Shown: positions 1 to 8,572, counted from the first letter of the stretch. The stretch: DNA of 12,745 nucleotides from Labilithrix luteola (GCA_026225435.1 JAMFST010000941.1:1-12745), one strand, 5' to 3'. Made by a program: numbers and translations. Notes: a model not told the origin generated them from the sequence alone.

Positions 1-1
1 C

Positions 2-748
2 GGCCAGCTCACCGGCCCGGGGCGGGGGATCTTCGCCTCGCCGTATCGCGAGCTGTGGGTGGCGTGCCGCGAGGAGGAAGGCCCGACGTGGAGGCTCGAC
101 GAGCAGGCCCCGCGCTTCGGGCACCGGCGGCGCGTGCGCTCCTTTCACGGGTGGATGGTCGGCGTACGCTGTCTGGCGTGGGCGCCGGAGCTCGCCAGTG
201 ATCGCCGGAGCGCGGCCGCGACGCTCCTGCTGCAGGAGCTCGCGGCGGCCGTCGCGTCTCCTGCGCCCATCGAAGGGATCGTCGGCGCGCTCGATGTGTT
301 CGTCGATCAGGCGCTGCGCACCTCGGCCGCGATGCGGTCGACGCCGGCTCTCACCGCGCTCGCGGCGATCGACGCTGCGTCCACGGTCGCATCCGTCGCT
401 CGGTCAGCCGGCCTGTCTGCGCGCACCTTGCAACGGCAGCTGACGACCCGCCTCGGCCTCTCGCCCAAGCGCTGGATGACGGTCCGACGCTTTCATCGTG
501 CGCTCCGCGGCGTGGCGCTGGGCCGCGGGAGGCTGGTGGAGGTCGCCGCCGAGGCCGGGTACGCGGACCAGGCACACCTCACCGGCGAGATGAAGCGCCA
601 CAGCGGGATGACGCCGGGCCGCCTGCGCGAAGGGGAGCTGCGCGAGCTTTCGCCCGCGTCTGTCCGATTCCTTCAAGACCCGGCGCTGCGGCGGCGCCTA
701 CAGCTCCTGCTCGCCCCGAGAGACGAGGCGCGAGGAGGAAACCGATGA
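2..748 (+). CDS. AraC-family transcriptional regulator, 5'-truncated by the window edge
   Basis: This is a DNA-binding regulator with a C-terminal AraC/XylS double helix-turn-helix. The first helix-turn-helix lies at about 386-451 (motif VARSAGLSARTLQRQL). The second lies at about 536-601, followed by the family signature at 557-616 (GYADQAHLTGEMKRHSG, then MTP). The frame is open to the left edge, and the residues before the GTG at 59 (GQLTGP...SPYRELW) look like the start of the usual ligand-binding N-domain, so the true start is probably outside the window. The stop overlaps the next start as ATGA, with a GAGGAGG ribosome site at 732-738 inside this gene. That makes it translationally coupled to the thioesterase, which it may regulate. 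The effector is unknown. Family assignment is firm; target and ligand are not inferable. Confidence 0.88.
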   Translation, partial: GQLTGPGRGIFASPYRELWVACREEEGPTWRLDEQAPRFGHRRRVRSFHGWMVGVRCLAWAPELASDRRSAAATLLLQELAAAVASPAPIEGIVGALDVFVDQALRTSAAMRSTPALTALAAIDAASTVASVARSAGLSARTLQRQLTTRLGLSPKRWMTVRRFHRALRGVALGRGRLVEVAAEAGYADQAHLTGEMKRHSGMTPGRLREGELRELSPASVRFLQDPALRRRLQLLLAPRDEARGGNR

Positions 749-1224
749 CCACGTTCGAACCGACCAATCCGACCTACGAAGAGCGCGTGCGGAGCAGCTT
801 CGCGCTGCAGACGGCGATGAAGACGCTCGGCGTGGAGATCGCCGCCATGCAGCCCGGTGCGATCGAGCTGACCATGAAGCGCGACCCAGCGTTCACCCAG
901 CAGCATGGCTTCGTGCACGCTGGCATCGTGGCCACGGCGCTCGACTCGGCGTGCGGCTACGCGGCCTTCACCCTCTTCCCCGCGGAGGCCGAGGTGCTCA
1001 CCGTCGAGCTCAAGCTGAACCTGCTCGCTCCGGCGAAGGGGGACAGCTTCGTGTTCCGCGCGCAGGTGGTGAAGCCCGGGCGCACCCTGACCTTCTGCGA
1101 GGGTCGAGCTCTTGCGCGAGACGCGAGCGGAACGGAGAAGCTGATCGCCACCATGAGCGGAACGATGATGGCGCTCGTCGACCGACCGGGTATTCAGCAG
1201 GGGGTGAGCCCGCGCGCACGATGA
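745..1224 (+). CDS. PaaI-family hotdog-fold acyl-CoA thioesterase
   Basis: A 159-residue cytoplasmic thioesterase of the PaaI/YbgC-like hotdog fold, expected to hydrolyse acyl- or aryl-acyl-CoA thioesters. The catalytic segment is QQHGFVHAGIVATALDSACG at residues 52-71. It holds the His-Gly pair, the HAG turn that corresponds to the family HGG motif, and Asp67 in the helix where the catalytic acid sits. The remaining strands (VLTVELKLNLLAPAKGD; FCEGRALARD) follow the family pattern and the length is typical. The ATG at 745 overlaps the upstream stop and has a GAGGAGG site six bases before it. Its own stop overlaps the next ATG at 1221 (ATGA), so three genes were once coupled. The exact substrate cannot be read from the sequence. 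Confidence 0.88.
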   Translation: MTTFEPTNPTYEERVRSSFALQTAMKTLGVEIAAMQPGAIELTMKRDPAFTQQHGFVHAGIVATALDSACGYAAFTLFPAEAEVLTVELKLNLLAPAKGDSFVFRAQVVKPGRTLTFCEGRALARDASGTEKLIATMSGTMMALVDRPGIQQGVSPRAR

Positions 1225-1381
1225 CGACCAGCACCTTCTCGCAACTGCTCGCCGCCATCGCCGCTCCGTCCGCTGCGCCGACACCATCGTCGACGGCTAC
1301 TCGAGCGAGTCGATCAAGATCTGGAACCGCGCCGGCGTACCGCTGATGGTCAGCCGCCAGTCGATCGCCGTCTTCGCGTAG
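1221..1381 (+). pseudogene. Collapsed remnant of a TesB-like acyl-CoA thioesterase (N- and C-termini only)
   Basis: The ATG at 1221 overlaps the previous stop and reads MTTSTFSQLLAAIA, which resembles the first residues of acyl-CoA thioesterase II-type proteins. From about 1262-1280 a different frame reads to the TAG at 1379-1381 as DTIVDGYSSESIKIWNRAG and then VPLMVSRQSIAVFA. This resembles the C-terminal end of the same family (final strand, SRQ..AVF ending). Between them roughly 200 codons of a normal gene are missing, and the two halves are in different frames. Read straight from 1221, translation ends at 1346 with a meaningless tail. The most likely reading is an internal deletion with frame loss. 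The two-end assignment rests on recalled family patterns, not on an alignment. Confidence 0.6.
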
Positions 1382-1387
1382 GGAGGG

Positions 1388-2653
<1,266 letters not shown>

Positions 2654-2708
2654 CGGATCCCTTTGCCTCAAGAGCGGGCAAAACGGAAGGAAGAGCTACA
2701 CGCGGCTC

Positions 2709-3911
2709 TCAGGCGAGGCTGGTCGGCGGCGCGGCCAGATCCGTGCGCCGCCACAGGTACCAGGCGACCAGCGAGCGGTAGGGGCGCCAGCGCAGCGAGC
2801 GCTCGGTCATCTCCTCCTCGTCGGGGAGCTCGCCTTCGTCGACCCCCTTGCGGCGCTGGAAGGCGAGGGCGAACCCCTTGCGCACGCCGTAGTCGCCCAC
2901 CGGCCAGACGTCGGGGCGACCGAGACGGAAGAGGAGGATCATGTCGACCGTCCAGCTGCCGATGCCACGCACGCGGGTGAGCGAGGTCTTGATCGCCTCG
3001 TCGCTCATCTCGGACAGGCCGGCGAGATCCGGCAGCTCGCCTGCGAGCGTCAGGCGAGCCAGATCGCGCAAGGCGAGCACCTTTCCCGCCGACAGCCCTG
3101 CCGCGCGCAGGCGAGCGTCCCGCGTGCGCGCCAGGTTGGGGGCGTCGAAGGGGCGCACGGCGAAGCGGACGCGCGCGTAGATGGTGCTCGCCGCCTTGCC
3201 GGTCAGCTGCTGGTAGACGATCGACTCGGCGAGCGCCTCGAACAGGCTCATCGCCGGCCGCACCCGCAGCCGCGGCGGGCCGATGAGCGCGATCAGCTTC
3301 CCCAGCTCCGGATCGAGCGCTGCGAGATCCCGCGCCGCGCCTTCGGTGTCGAAGGGGACGCGCGACGGGAGCAGCCCGCTGGCCGCTCGCTCCTCGAGCA
3401 GCAGCAGCTTCGACTTGGTGGTGAGACCGCCGAACGCCGAGAAGCCGCCCGCGCCGCCGTTGGCCGCGAGCACGCGGTGGCAGGGGACGATGACCGCCAG
3501 CGGGTTGCGCCCGAGCGCCTGCCCGATGGCGCGCTGCGAGCCGGGCGCGTTCATCGTCTCGGCGAGGCCGCCGTAGGTCGTGGTGGTCCCCGACGGCACG
3601 CCCAGCGCGGCGCGGTACACCCGCGCGTGGAACGGCGGCACGCCGTCGAGATCCAGCTCGACGCCGGCAAAATCGTCCGCCGTCCCCGACAGGTGGCGCG
3701 TGACCCGAAGGATGGCGTCGCGTACGGCCGGCGTCGGCTCGGACTCCTGCGCGTGCGCGTCTTCGAGCCGCATGCGCATCGCCTGCTCGTTCTTCTCCGG
3801 CAAGATGAGCCGCGTCAGCCCGCGCTCGCTCCAGGCGATCGCCACCTGCCCGAGATCCGTCTCGAAGAGCGCGAAGGCCTGCTTCGCGGGTTGCTTCACG
3901 ACGGGCTTCAC
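2709..3911 (-). CDS. O6-alkylguanine-DNA alkyltransferase fused to AlkA-type DNA glycosylase
   Basis: A 400-residue two-domain alkylation-repair protein. Residues 1-175 are an Ogt/MGMT-type alkyltransferase: an RNase-H-like N-domain, then VPSGTTTTYGGLAETMNAPG, the winged helix, and the acceptor cysteine Cys144 in the motif VPCHRV. Residues ~187-400 are a helix-hairpin-helix GPD glycosylase of the AlkA class: FEALAESIVYQQLTGKAAST at 224-243, the hairpin VRGIGSWTVDMILLFRLG at 314-331, and the catalytic Asp340 in WPVGDYGVRKG. It should remove O6-alkyl groups by self-alkylation and excise bases such as 3-methyladenine. There is no Ada N-terminal phosphotriester domain and no AraC-type DNA-binding domain. 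The GTG at 3911 was chosen because it overlaps the upstream stop (GTGA). Reading further upstream only gives Arg-rich antisense-like sequence. Confidence 0.9.
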   Translation of the reverse strand: MKPVVKQPAKQAFALFETDLGQVAIAWSERGLTRLILPEKNEQAMRMRLEDAHAQESEPTPAVRDAILRVTRHLSGTADDFAGVELDLDGVPPFHARVYRAALGVPSGTTTTYGGLAETMNAPGSQRAIGQALGRNPLAVIVPCHRVLAANGGAGGFSAFGGLTTKSKLLLLEERAASGLLPSRVPFDTEGAARDLAALDPELGKLIALIGPPRLRVRPAMSLFEALAESIVYQQLTGKAASTIYARVRFAVRPFDAPNLARTRDARLRAAGLSAGKVLALRDLARLTLAGELPDLAGLSEMSDEAIKTSLTRVRGIGSWTVDMILLFRLGRPDVWPVGDYGVRKGFALAFQRRKGVDEGELPDEEEMTERSLRWRPYRSLVAWYLWRRTDLAAPPTSLA

Positions 3912-4987
3912 GAGCCGCCGCCGCTGGTGAGCAGCCGCCCGCGCGCGATCGGCTCGCTCCCGCTGCCGACCCCCTTGCGCAGGACGATGCGCGTGCCTTG
4001 CTCGCGCCCATGCCCGTAGGCCTCGTTCTTCTGCCCGCCGCTGTAACGCACGTGGCGCACGTGCGGGTTGCGCCGCCGGTAGAAGTCGCCGAGATCGCGA
4101 TCCCCGACCCACACCAGCCCCTCGCTCTCGTGCACCCTCTTCTGCCCGGAGAGCTTGCTCTCGAAGCCGGACATCACGCCCGCGAGGAAGGTCCGCCGGT
4201 CACGGTCGCCGCGGATCCGCTGGGCCTTCTTGTGCTGCGCCCAGAGCCGCTCGCCGGTGGAGAGGAGGTACGAATGAACATACTCGGCGATGTCCAGGTT
4301 CTCGCTGGTGCCGCAGACCTCGAGCACGCTGCCACGCTTGCCGGCGCGCGCCCGGTAGACCGACACCCAGATGCACTCGACGAAGAAGTGCTTCCCCAGG
4401 ATCATCGCCAGGATGCGCTCCGCCTCGCCCACCCGACCGCTCGGCTGGCCGAGGTGGCGGTGGGCGTAGCTGCGGGTGCGCGCCGAGGCCGCCGAGGTGA
4501 GGTTGTAGCGGAGCATCAGCTTCTGCGCCGCGGCCATCGCCGCCTCCGCCTCGTTCACGTTGGGGCTCTCCGCGAGCGCCAGGAGCCGCGCTACCCGCTC
4601 GAGCGCCCGTGCCTCCGCGTCCGACGGCCCCGCCTCGGGAACCCCGCGCGCGGCCGCGTCGATCCCCATGCGGCGGCAGGTGTCGCGAAAGGCGGCGCCG
4701 TGGGGCGACTCGTCGGCGATGCGCAGCACCTCGCTCACGTACTGGTGCGCCATCTCGTGCTTGAGCACCTCGATGACGGTGCCCCACGGCTTGTCGAGCA
4801 CCAGCTCCCGAGCGATCTCGAGCGTACGACTCCCCACGATCCAGCGCCCGAGGACCGAGCTGTCGCGGGTGAAGCGGAGGGTGGGGGCCCGCAGCCCGGA
4901 GCGGAAGTACGCCGCGTTGAGCTGGTGCCAGGAGGAGGCCAGCTCGCGCACGAGCAGCGCTTCCAGGTGCGCCGACAGTTCGTTCAT
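3908..4987 (-). CDS. SprT-like zinc metalloprotease with DUF2786 domain
   Basis: A 359-residue protein. Residues 1-115 form a SprT-like (Spartan-related) metalloprotease domain: an N-terminal helix with WHQLNAAYF, the zinc motif HEMAH at 77-81, and a probable third ligand His96 in SPHGAAF. Residues ~126-165 match the DUF2786 pattern (ERVARLLALAESPNVNEAEA, then AAQKLMLRYNL). The rest (170-359) is basic and poorly characterised, rich in Arg/Lys/His, and might bind DNA. SprT-domain proteins are associated with proteolysis of DNA-protein crosslinks; that this one does so is inference. The ATG at 4987 is the first Met that begins the conserved domain. Upstream in-frame sequence is antisense to the lipoprotein gene and looks non-coding. 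Its stop overlaps the start of the alkyltransferase-glycosylase gene, so the two are co-translated. Confidence 0.88.
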   Translation of the reverse strand: MNELSAHLEALLVRELASSWHQLNAAYFRSGLRAPTLRFTRDSSVLGRWIVGSRTLEIARELVLDKPWGTVIEVLKHEMAHQYVSEVLRIADESPHGAAFRDTCRRMGIDAAARGVPEAGPSDAEARALERVARLLALAESPNVNEAEAAMAAAQKLMLRYNLTSAASARTRSYAHRHLGQPSGRVGEAERILAMILGKHFFVECIWVSVYRARAGKRGSVLEVCGTSENLDIAEYVHSYLLSTGERLWAQHKKAQRIRGDRDRRTFLAGVMSGFESKLSGQKRVHESEGLVWVGDRDLGDFYRRRNPHVRHVRYSGGQKNEAYGHGREQGTRIVLRKGVGSGSEPIARGRLLTSGGGS

Positions 4988-5050
4988 GCGGGGCGACACC
5001 TTACGCCGGAAGCTCTGTTCGCTCGAGGGAAGCGAGATAAGCTCAAGAAC

Positions 5051-5767
5051 GTGAAAGCTATCGCTCCGATCTCCACCGGTCTCGCCCTCGCCTCCGTCGT
5101 CGTGCTCGCCGCCTGCGGAGGCGGCAACACCGATGCCCTGCCGCCGTCCAACCCGCAGGGGCCCGCCGTCGAGGCCACGCCAGCCGCCACGACGACGACC
5201 ACCACCACCGCGAGCACCGGCGCCAGCGACGAGAAGGTGCACGCAGCGATGAACGCCGCCTACGAGGATCCCGACGAGGTCGACGGGACCAAGGCGCTCT
5301 CGCCCCTCGTCGCGAAGGGGACCCCGGCCTCGGCGTTCCCCGCCAAGCAGGTCGAGGAAGGGGCTTGCTGGTCGAAGGTGGAGCTCTCCGGCAAGCATGT
5401 CCCCGACTACAATGCCCTCGCCAGCGCGTGCGGCACCCCGGGCGGCCTGCTCGAGTACGTGCACCCGGTCTCCGGCAAGCTGCACAGCGTGAAGGACAAG
5501 CGCGACGTGTTCACCGTGCCGCTCTCCGGCGGCTACTGCTACCGCTACTTCGCCGTCGCCGACGACACCATCCGCGACATCGACATCCTCGTGCAGAAGC
5601 CGGGCGGCGCGCTCGTCGCCGACGACAAGCAGACGCAGCCCATCGCCATCATCGAGGCGCAGAAGTCATGGTGCATGGCGAAGGACGAGACCTACGAGTT
5701 CCACGTCCTCGTCGACGGCGACGGCGCGGGTGGCTACACGTTCGGGATCTGGGCACGCCCGCAGTGA
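5051..5767 (+). CDS. Lipoprotein of unknown function, myxobacterial type
   Basis: A 238-residue exported lipoprotein. The signal peptide (residues 1-21, hydrophobic LALASVVVLA) ends in the lipobox LAAC with the acylated Cys22. A low-complexity linker follows, including seven consecutive Thr at about 47-53. The C-terminal half has four Cys (106, 127, 163, 208) and a beta-rich repeat pattern (YCYRYFAVADDTIRDIDILV...YEFHVLVDGDGAGGYTFGIW) that resembles small secreted beta-sandwich domains. That resemblance is weak evidence and no enzyme motif is visible. The start is the GTG at 5051, which places the signal peptide at the N-terminus; the Shine-Dalgarno is poor. The gene is divergent from the SprT gene, with only 63 bases between them. 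I do not recognise a named family. Confidence 0.8.
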   Translation: MKAIAPISTGLALASVVVLAACGGGNTDALPPSNPQGPAVEATPAATTTTTTTASTGASDEKVHAAMNAAYEDPDEVDGTKALSPLVAKGTPASAFPAKQVEEGACWSKVELSGKHVPDYNALASACGTPGGLLEYVHPVSGKLHSVKDKRDVFTVPLSGGYCYRYFAVADDTIRDIDILVQKPGGALVADDKQTQPIAIIEAQKSWCMAKDETYEFHVLVDGDGAGGYTFGIWARPQ

Positions 5768-5804
5768 AGCACACGCGCTGAGCGTCGCTGCGCAGGCTGC
5801 TCAC

Positions 5805-5818
5805 TCGGTTTGAACCGA
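5805..5818. promoter_or_regulatory. 14-base inverted repeat upstream of the lipoprotein esterase gene
   Basis: TCGGTT-TG-AACCGA is a perfect dyad in the 111-base gap before the esterase gene at 5879. The two-base centre makes a hairpin unlikely, while the shape suits an operator for a dimeric regulator. No -35/-10 pair can be placed confidently beside it. It could be chance. Confidence 0.25.
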
Positions 5819-5878
5819 TTCCGCAGGTGCCAGGTTGCGCAGCCGACCGATGGCGTGGATCCTGCGAAAGAGATCTTC

Positions 5879-6961
5879 ATGACTCGCTCTCTCGGCCTCG
5901 CCACATCCAGCTTTGCGCTCGCCGGTCGGATCGCTTCCTCGTCTGCCCTGGCGCTCGTCGCTGTGGGCCTCGTTGCGTGCAGCTCCACCGACGATAGCCC
6001 GGCAGGCGCCGTCGTCGATGGCGGCGCGAGCCGCTCCAGCGGAGCGACGACGAGCGACGCGTCTTCCGCAGCGCCCGACGCGAGCATCGCCGACGCCGGC
6101 GGCACGAGGCCGACGGATGGAGGCGTCTCCGCCGCGAGCGACGCCGGCACGCGCGCTCCGGACGCCGGTGGCGGAGGCGTCCAGCCGAGCGCCGGCTGCG
6201 GAAAGACCGGCAGCAAGACCGGCGACTTCACGCTCGACGCCAAGGACGGCAAGGGCAACGCGCGCACCTACGAGGTCCTCGTCGCCGCGCCCTACGACGC
6301 GAGCACGCCGCTGGCCCTCTCGTTCGTCTACCACGGCGCCGGTGGCACCTCGGCGCAGGCCAAGGGCTTCGGACTGCAGAGCGCCCCCGGCGCCTCCGCG
6401 GCCGGCATCTTCGTCTTCCCCCAGGGTATCGCCTACGAGAACGATGGCGTCGGCTGGGACGACTCCTGCGGCGGCTACGACATGCCCTTCTTCGACGCCA
6501 TGCTGGCGGCGATCGAGGCGGACTACTGCGTCGACGAGTCGCGCGTCTTCGCCGCCGGTTTCTCCTGGGGAGGCGACCACACCACCGCCCTCGACTGCTG
6601 CCGCGGCGGGGCGTTCCGCGCCGTGGCCGTCGGCTCGTCCACCGACGAGTTCAGCAACGAGGCTGACGCTGCGACCTACGACGACCTGCCATGTCCGCAG
6701 GCCACGACCGCAGCGATCCGCTTCACCCACGCGACCGGCGGCGACTCGGCCTATCCGGCGCCGGAGTTCGCCACCACCAGCGCGCTCTATCGCTCGTGGA
6801 ACACCTGCAGCAGCTCGTCGACGGCGGTGAGCCCGAGCCCGTGTGTGTCGTACGACGGGTGCGCCAGCCCCCTCGTCGAGTGCAGCTACGACGGGCTCGG
6901 ACACGCGCTGCCGTCCGGCTGGGGGGACGACACCTGGGCGTTCTTCAGCGCCGCACGCTGA
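5879..6961 (+). CDS. Secreted lipoprotein esterase, LpqC/PHB-depolymerase/feruloyl-esterase-like
   Basis: A 360-residue exported alpha/beta hydrolase. Residues 1-33 are a signal peptide ending in LVAC with the lipid-carrying Cys34. Residues ~40-105 are an Ala/Asp/Gly/Ser linker typical of myxobacterial surface proteins. The hydrolase domain follows: oxyanion region FVYHGAGGTSAQ (149-160), nucleophile Ser229 in GFSWGG, a probable acid near Asp289 (HATGGDSAYP) and His342 in YDGLGHALPSGW. Cys residues at 107, 197, 217, 240, 241, 272 and further on suggest disulfides. It probably hydrolyses polyester or aromatic ester bonds outside the cell; the substrate is unknown. The ATG at 5879 gives the signal peptide a normal N-terminus and has AAAGAGA upstream. 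A second member of the family lies at 10329-11267. Confidence 0.83.
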   Translation: MTRSLGLATSSFALAGRIASSSALALVAVGLVACSSTDDSPAGAVVDGGASRSSGATTSDASSAAPDASIADAGGTRPTDGGVSAASDAGTRAPDAGGGGVQPSAGCGKTGSKTGDFTLDAKDGKGNARTYEVLVAAPYDASTPLALSFVYHGAGGTSAQAKGFGLQSAPGASAAGIFVFPQGIAYENDGVGWDDSCGGYDMPFFDAMLAAIEADYCVDESRVFAAGFSWGGDHTTALDCCRGGAFRAVAVGSSTDEFSNEADAATYDDLPCPQATTAAIRFTHATGGDSAYPAPEFATTSALYRSWNTCSSSSTAVSPSPCVSYDGCASPLVECSYDGLGHALPSGWGDDTWAFFSAAR

Positions 6962-7080
6962 GTCAGGCCGCCGGCTCGATCCCGATCCACGCGGAGATCT
7001 TCGCCGGGAGCGCATCGTCCAGCCTCGCCTTATCTCACAACGCGAGCGGGCCGTACTCCGTCCTTGGGGGGGTAGCTCGC

Positions 7081-7638
7081 ATGGACGAGTCGACCGAAGG
7101 CGTGACACTGATGACGGGCTTCGTCTTCGACGTGCTCGCCGAGTACCAGAACGTGCAGAAGCTGTGCGCGCCGGCGTTCGAGCTCGCCGCGGGGCTCGAC
7201 CCCTCGCATCTCGACGCGTGGTGCCCGATGCAGCTCTACAACGACGTCTGCAGCTGGATCGAGGCCAACGTCGGCTCGAGCAGCATCCGGCGCGCCGGGG
7301 CGGCGATCGGAGGCCGCATCCACGCCCGCGCCGTCGCGAGCCACCAGGCGGCGACCAGCGATCCGCTCGCCATGATGGAAGGGCTCCAGCAGGCGGCGGC
7401 GAACATGATCCGCGATCCCCAAGGACGCGGCTGGGAGATCCGCTCGCACGAACCGAAGCGGGTCGAGGTGCGCCGCACGCAGACCTTCAACTGCCTCCTG
7501 CAGGAGGGGCTCTTGCTGGCGCTGGTCGAGCGGACGGGCGTGCTCATGCCGTCGGTCCGCCAGATCCGCTGCACCCGGCAGAACGACGACTACTGCGATT
7601 ACGAGATCCGCTGGCTGCGAGACGCCCGACCGCGCTGA
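7081..7638 (+). CDS. Small V4R/HNOB-like domain protein (putative myxobacterial sensor)
   Basis: A 185-residue soluble protein with no signal peptide. The body is helical (FELAAGLDPSHLDAW; QLYNDVCSWIEANVGSSSIR) and the C-terminus, QIRCTRQNDDYCDYEIRW, has Cys164 and Cys172 in an arrangement like the end of 4-vinyl-reductase/heme-NO-binding-fold domains (Cys...Asp..Cys.(Y/W)EI). Such single-domain proteins are multiplied in myxobacteria and thought to be small-molecule sensors. The assignment here is by pattern only and no heme-ligand His can be named. The ATG at 7081 was chosen for the G-rich ribosome site at about 7065-7072 and because upstream sequence is antisense-like. It is 119 bases downstream of the esterase gene; a TTATCT at 7030-7035 might be a -10 element. 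Confidence 0.65.
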   Translation: MDESTEGVTLMTGFVFDVLAEYQNVQKLCAPAFELAAGLDPSHLDAWCPMQLYNDVCSWIEANVGSSSIRRAGAAIGGRIHARAVASHQAATSDPLAMMEGLQQAAANMIRDPQGRGWEIRSHEPKRVEVRRTQTFNCLLQEGLLLALVERTGVLMPSVRQIRCTRQNDDYCDYEIRWLRDARPR

Positions 7639-7690
7639 GAAACCGGCCTCTCGGCTCTGATCGAGATCGGCACCCAGTGGATCAGGCCGC

Positions 7691-8572
7691 TCAGCGCAGC
7701 GCGATCGCGTTCGCAGGCGAGCCGACCCCGCCCACGACGGGAAGAGGCGCAACGGTCAACAAGCAGGTGTAGCGCCCTTCTTCGGCGCAGTCGGTCGCGA
7801 GCGCGTCGAGGTCCCAGAGCTCGCCGAGCGGAAGCCCGAGGAGCGGAATGAGCGCACGGTGCATGATGCCGCTGTGCGGTCCCCGTGTACCGTTTGCCCT
7901 CTCCTCGGCGGAAAAAAAGGGGCTGCCCTCGTGCGGCGGCCAGCTCTCGAAGGCGAAGTTGTCGGCCGCTGCCAGACTGATGCGGTGATCCCATAACCAG
8001 GCCACGGCTTCGTGCGACTGGAGCACGCCCGTGTGTCGCTGATCGCTCACGAGGCGCGCGCGTCTCGGGAGTGGCGACGCTGCGGTAGTAGTCGAGCCAG
8101 CCGAAGCGGAGCAGGAGGATGTCGCCACGCCGCGGCCGACGATGGGGAGCGCGGACAGATGGTGAATACCGAGCGGCTCCGTTCCCGGCAGAAAGAGCGC
8201 AGGATCGTTGCCATTGTAGAACCCGTAGTCGGGATGTCCGATGTGACGTAGCCCGTCGAGCTGGGAGCCGTACTGGGTGTAGACCCGGTCGAGCCACTCG
8301 TCGCGGTGGAACTCGTTGCGCTGGAAGATGTGGTGCTGCAGCGGCTGCCGGGTCGGGGCGAGCGACGGCGCGATGACGTCCGAGCGCAGGTCGAGCGAAT
8401 AGGCTTGTCCGCGCCGCACCTCGCGCGCTGCCGCGGCGACGCGATCGGGAGAGAGGAAGTTGAGCGTACCGATCTGGTCGTCTCGCCCGAACAGCTGCCA
8501 TGTCGACCCCGGGGGCGCGTCGGTGCGGCGGAGGAGCTCGGCGTACGAGGGGAGCGCGTCGTGGTCGATCAT
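7691..8572 (-). CDS. Cyclase-family (kynurenine-formamidase-like) hydrolase with internal deletion and frame slip
   Basis: A 293-residue reading frame of the PF04199 cyclase/formamidase-like family, metal-dependent amide or ester hydrolases. The metal-site segment reads YGSQLDGLRHIGHPDYGF (residues 101-118), and the C-terminal half (TGVLQSHEAVAWLWDHRISL, then AADNFAFESWPP and later MHRALIPLLGLPLGELWDL) is well conserved. Residues ~150-173 (8054-8125) are Ser/Ala-rich nonsense. The neighbouring frame over the same bases reads GDILLLRFGWLDYYRS, the strand this family should have there. So an upstream frame change at ~8125 (with ~40 residues missing) and a second in a CG repeat near 8050-8060 cancel each other. 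As written the enzyme is unlikely to be active. The ATG at 8572 overlaps the IclR stop (ATGA) with GGAAGAG upstream. Confidence 0.75.
   Translation of the reverse strand: MIDHDALPSYAELLRRTDAPPGSTWQLFGRDDQIGTLNFLSPDRVAAAAREVRRGQAYSLDLRSDVIAPSLAPTRQPLQHHIFQRNEFHRDEWLDRVYTQYGSQLDGLRHIGHPDYGFYNGNDPALFLPGTEPLGIHHLSALPIVGRGVATSSCSASAGSTTTAASPLPRRARLVSDQRHTGVLQSHEAVAWLWDHRISLAAADNFAFESWPPHEGSPFFSAEERANGTRGPHSGIMHRALIPLLGLPLGELWDLDALATDCAEEGRYTCLLTVAPLPVVGGVGSPANAIALR

Noticed and set aside
2654..2708. Terminator between AGT-AlkA and the permease
   Set aside because: An AGAGC/GCTCT stem on the minus strand is only five base pairs and its T-rich tail is broken. It is too weak to separate the genes.
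3912..4112. N-terminal extension of the alkyltransferase
   Set aside because: The 67 added residues are Arg/Ala-rich and overlap the SprT coding sequence in another frame. The GTGA overlap at 3911 is the natural start.
3998..5050. Long N-terminal extension of the lipoprotein frame
   Set aside because: The extension is antisense to the SprT gene. A lipoprotein signal peptide starts cleanly at 5051.
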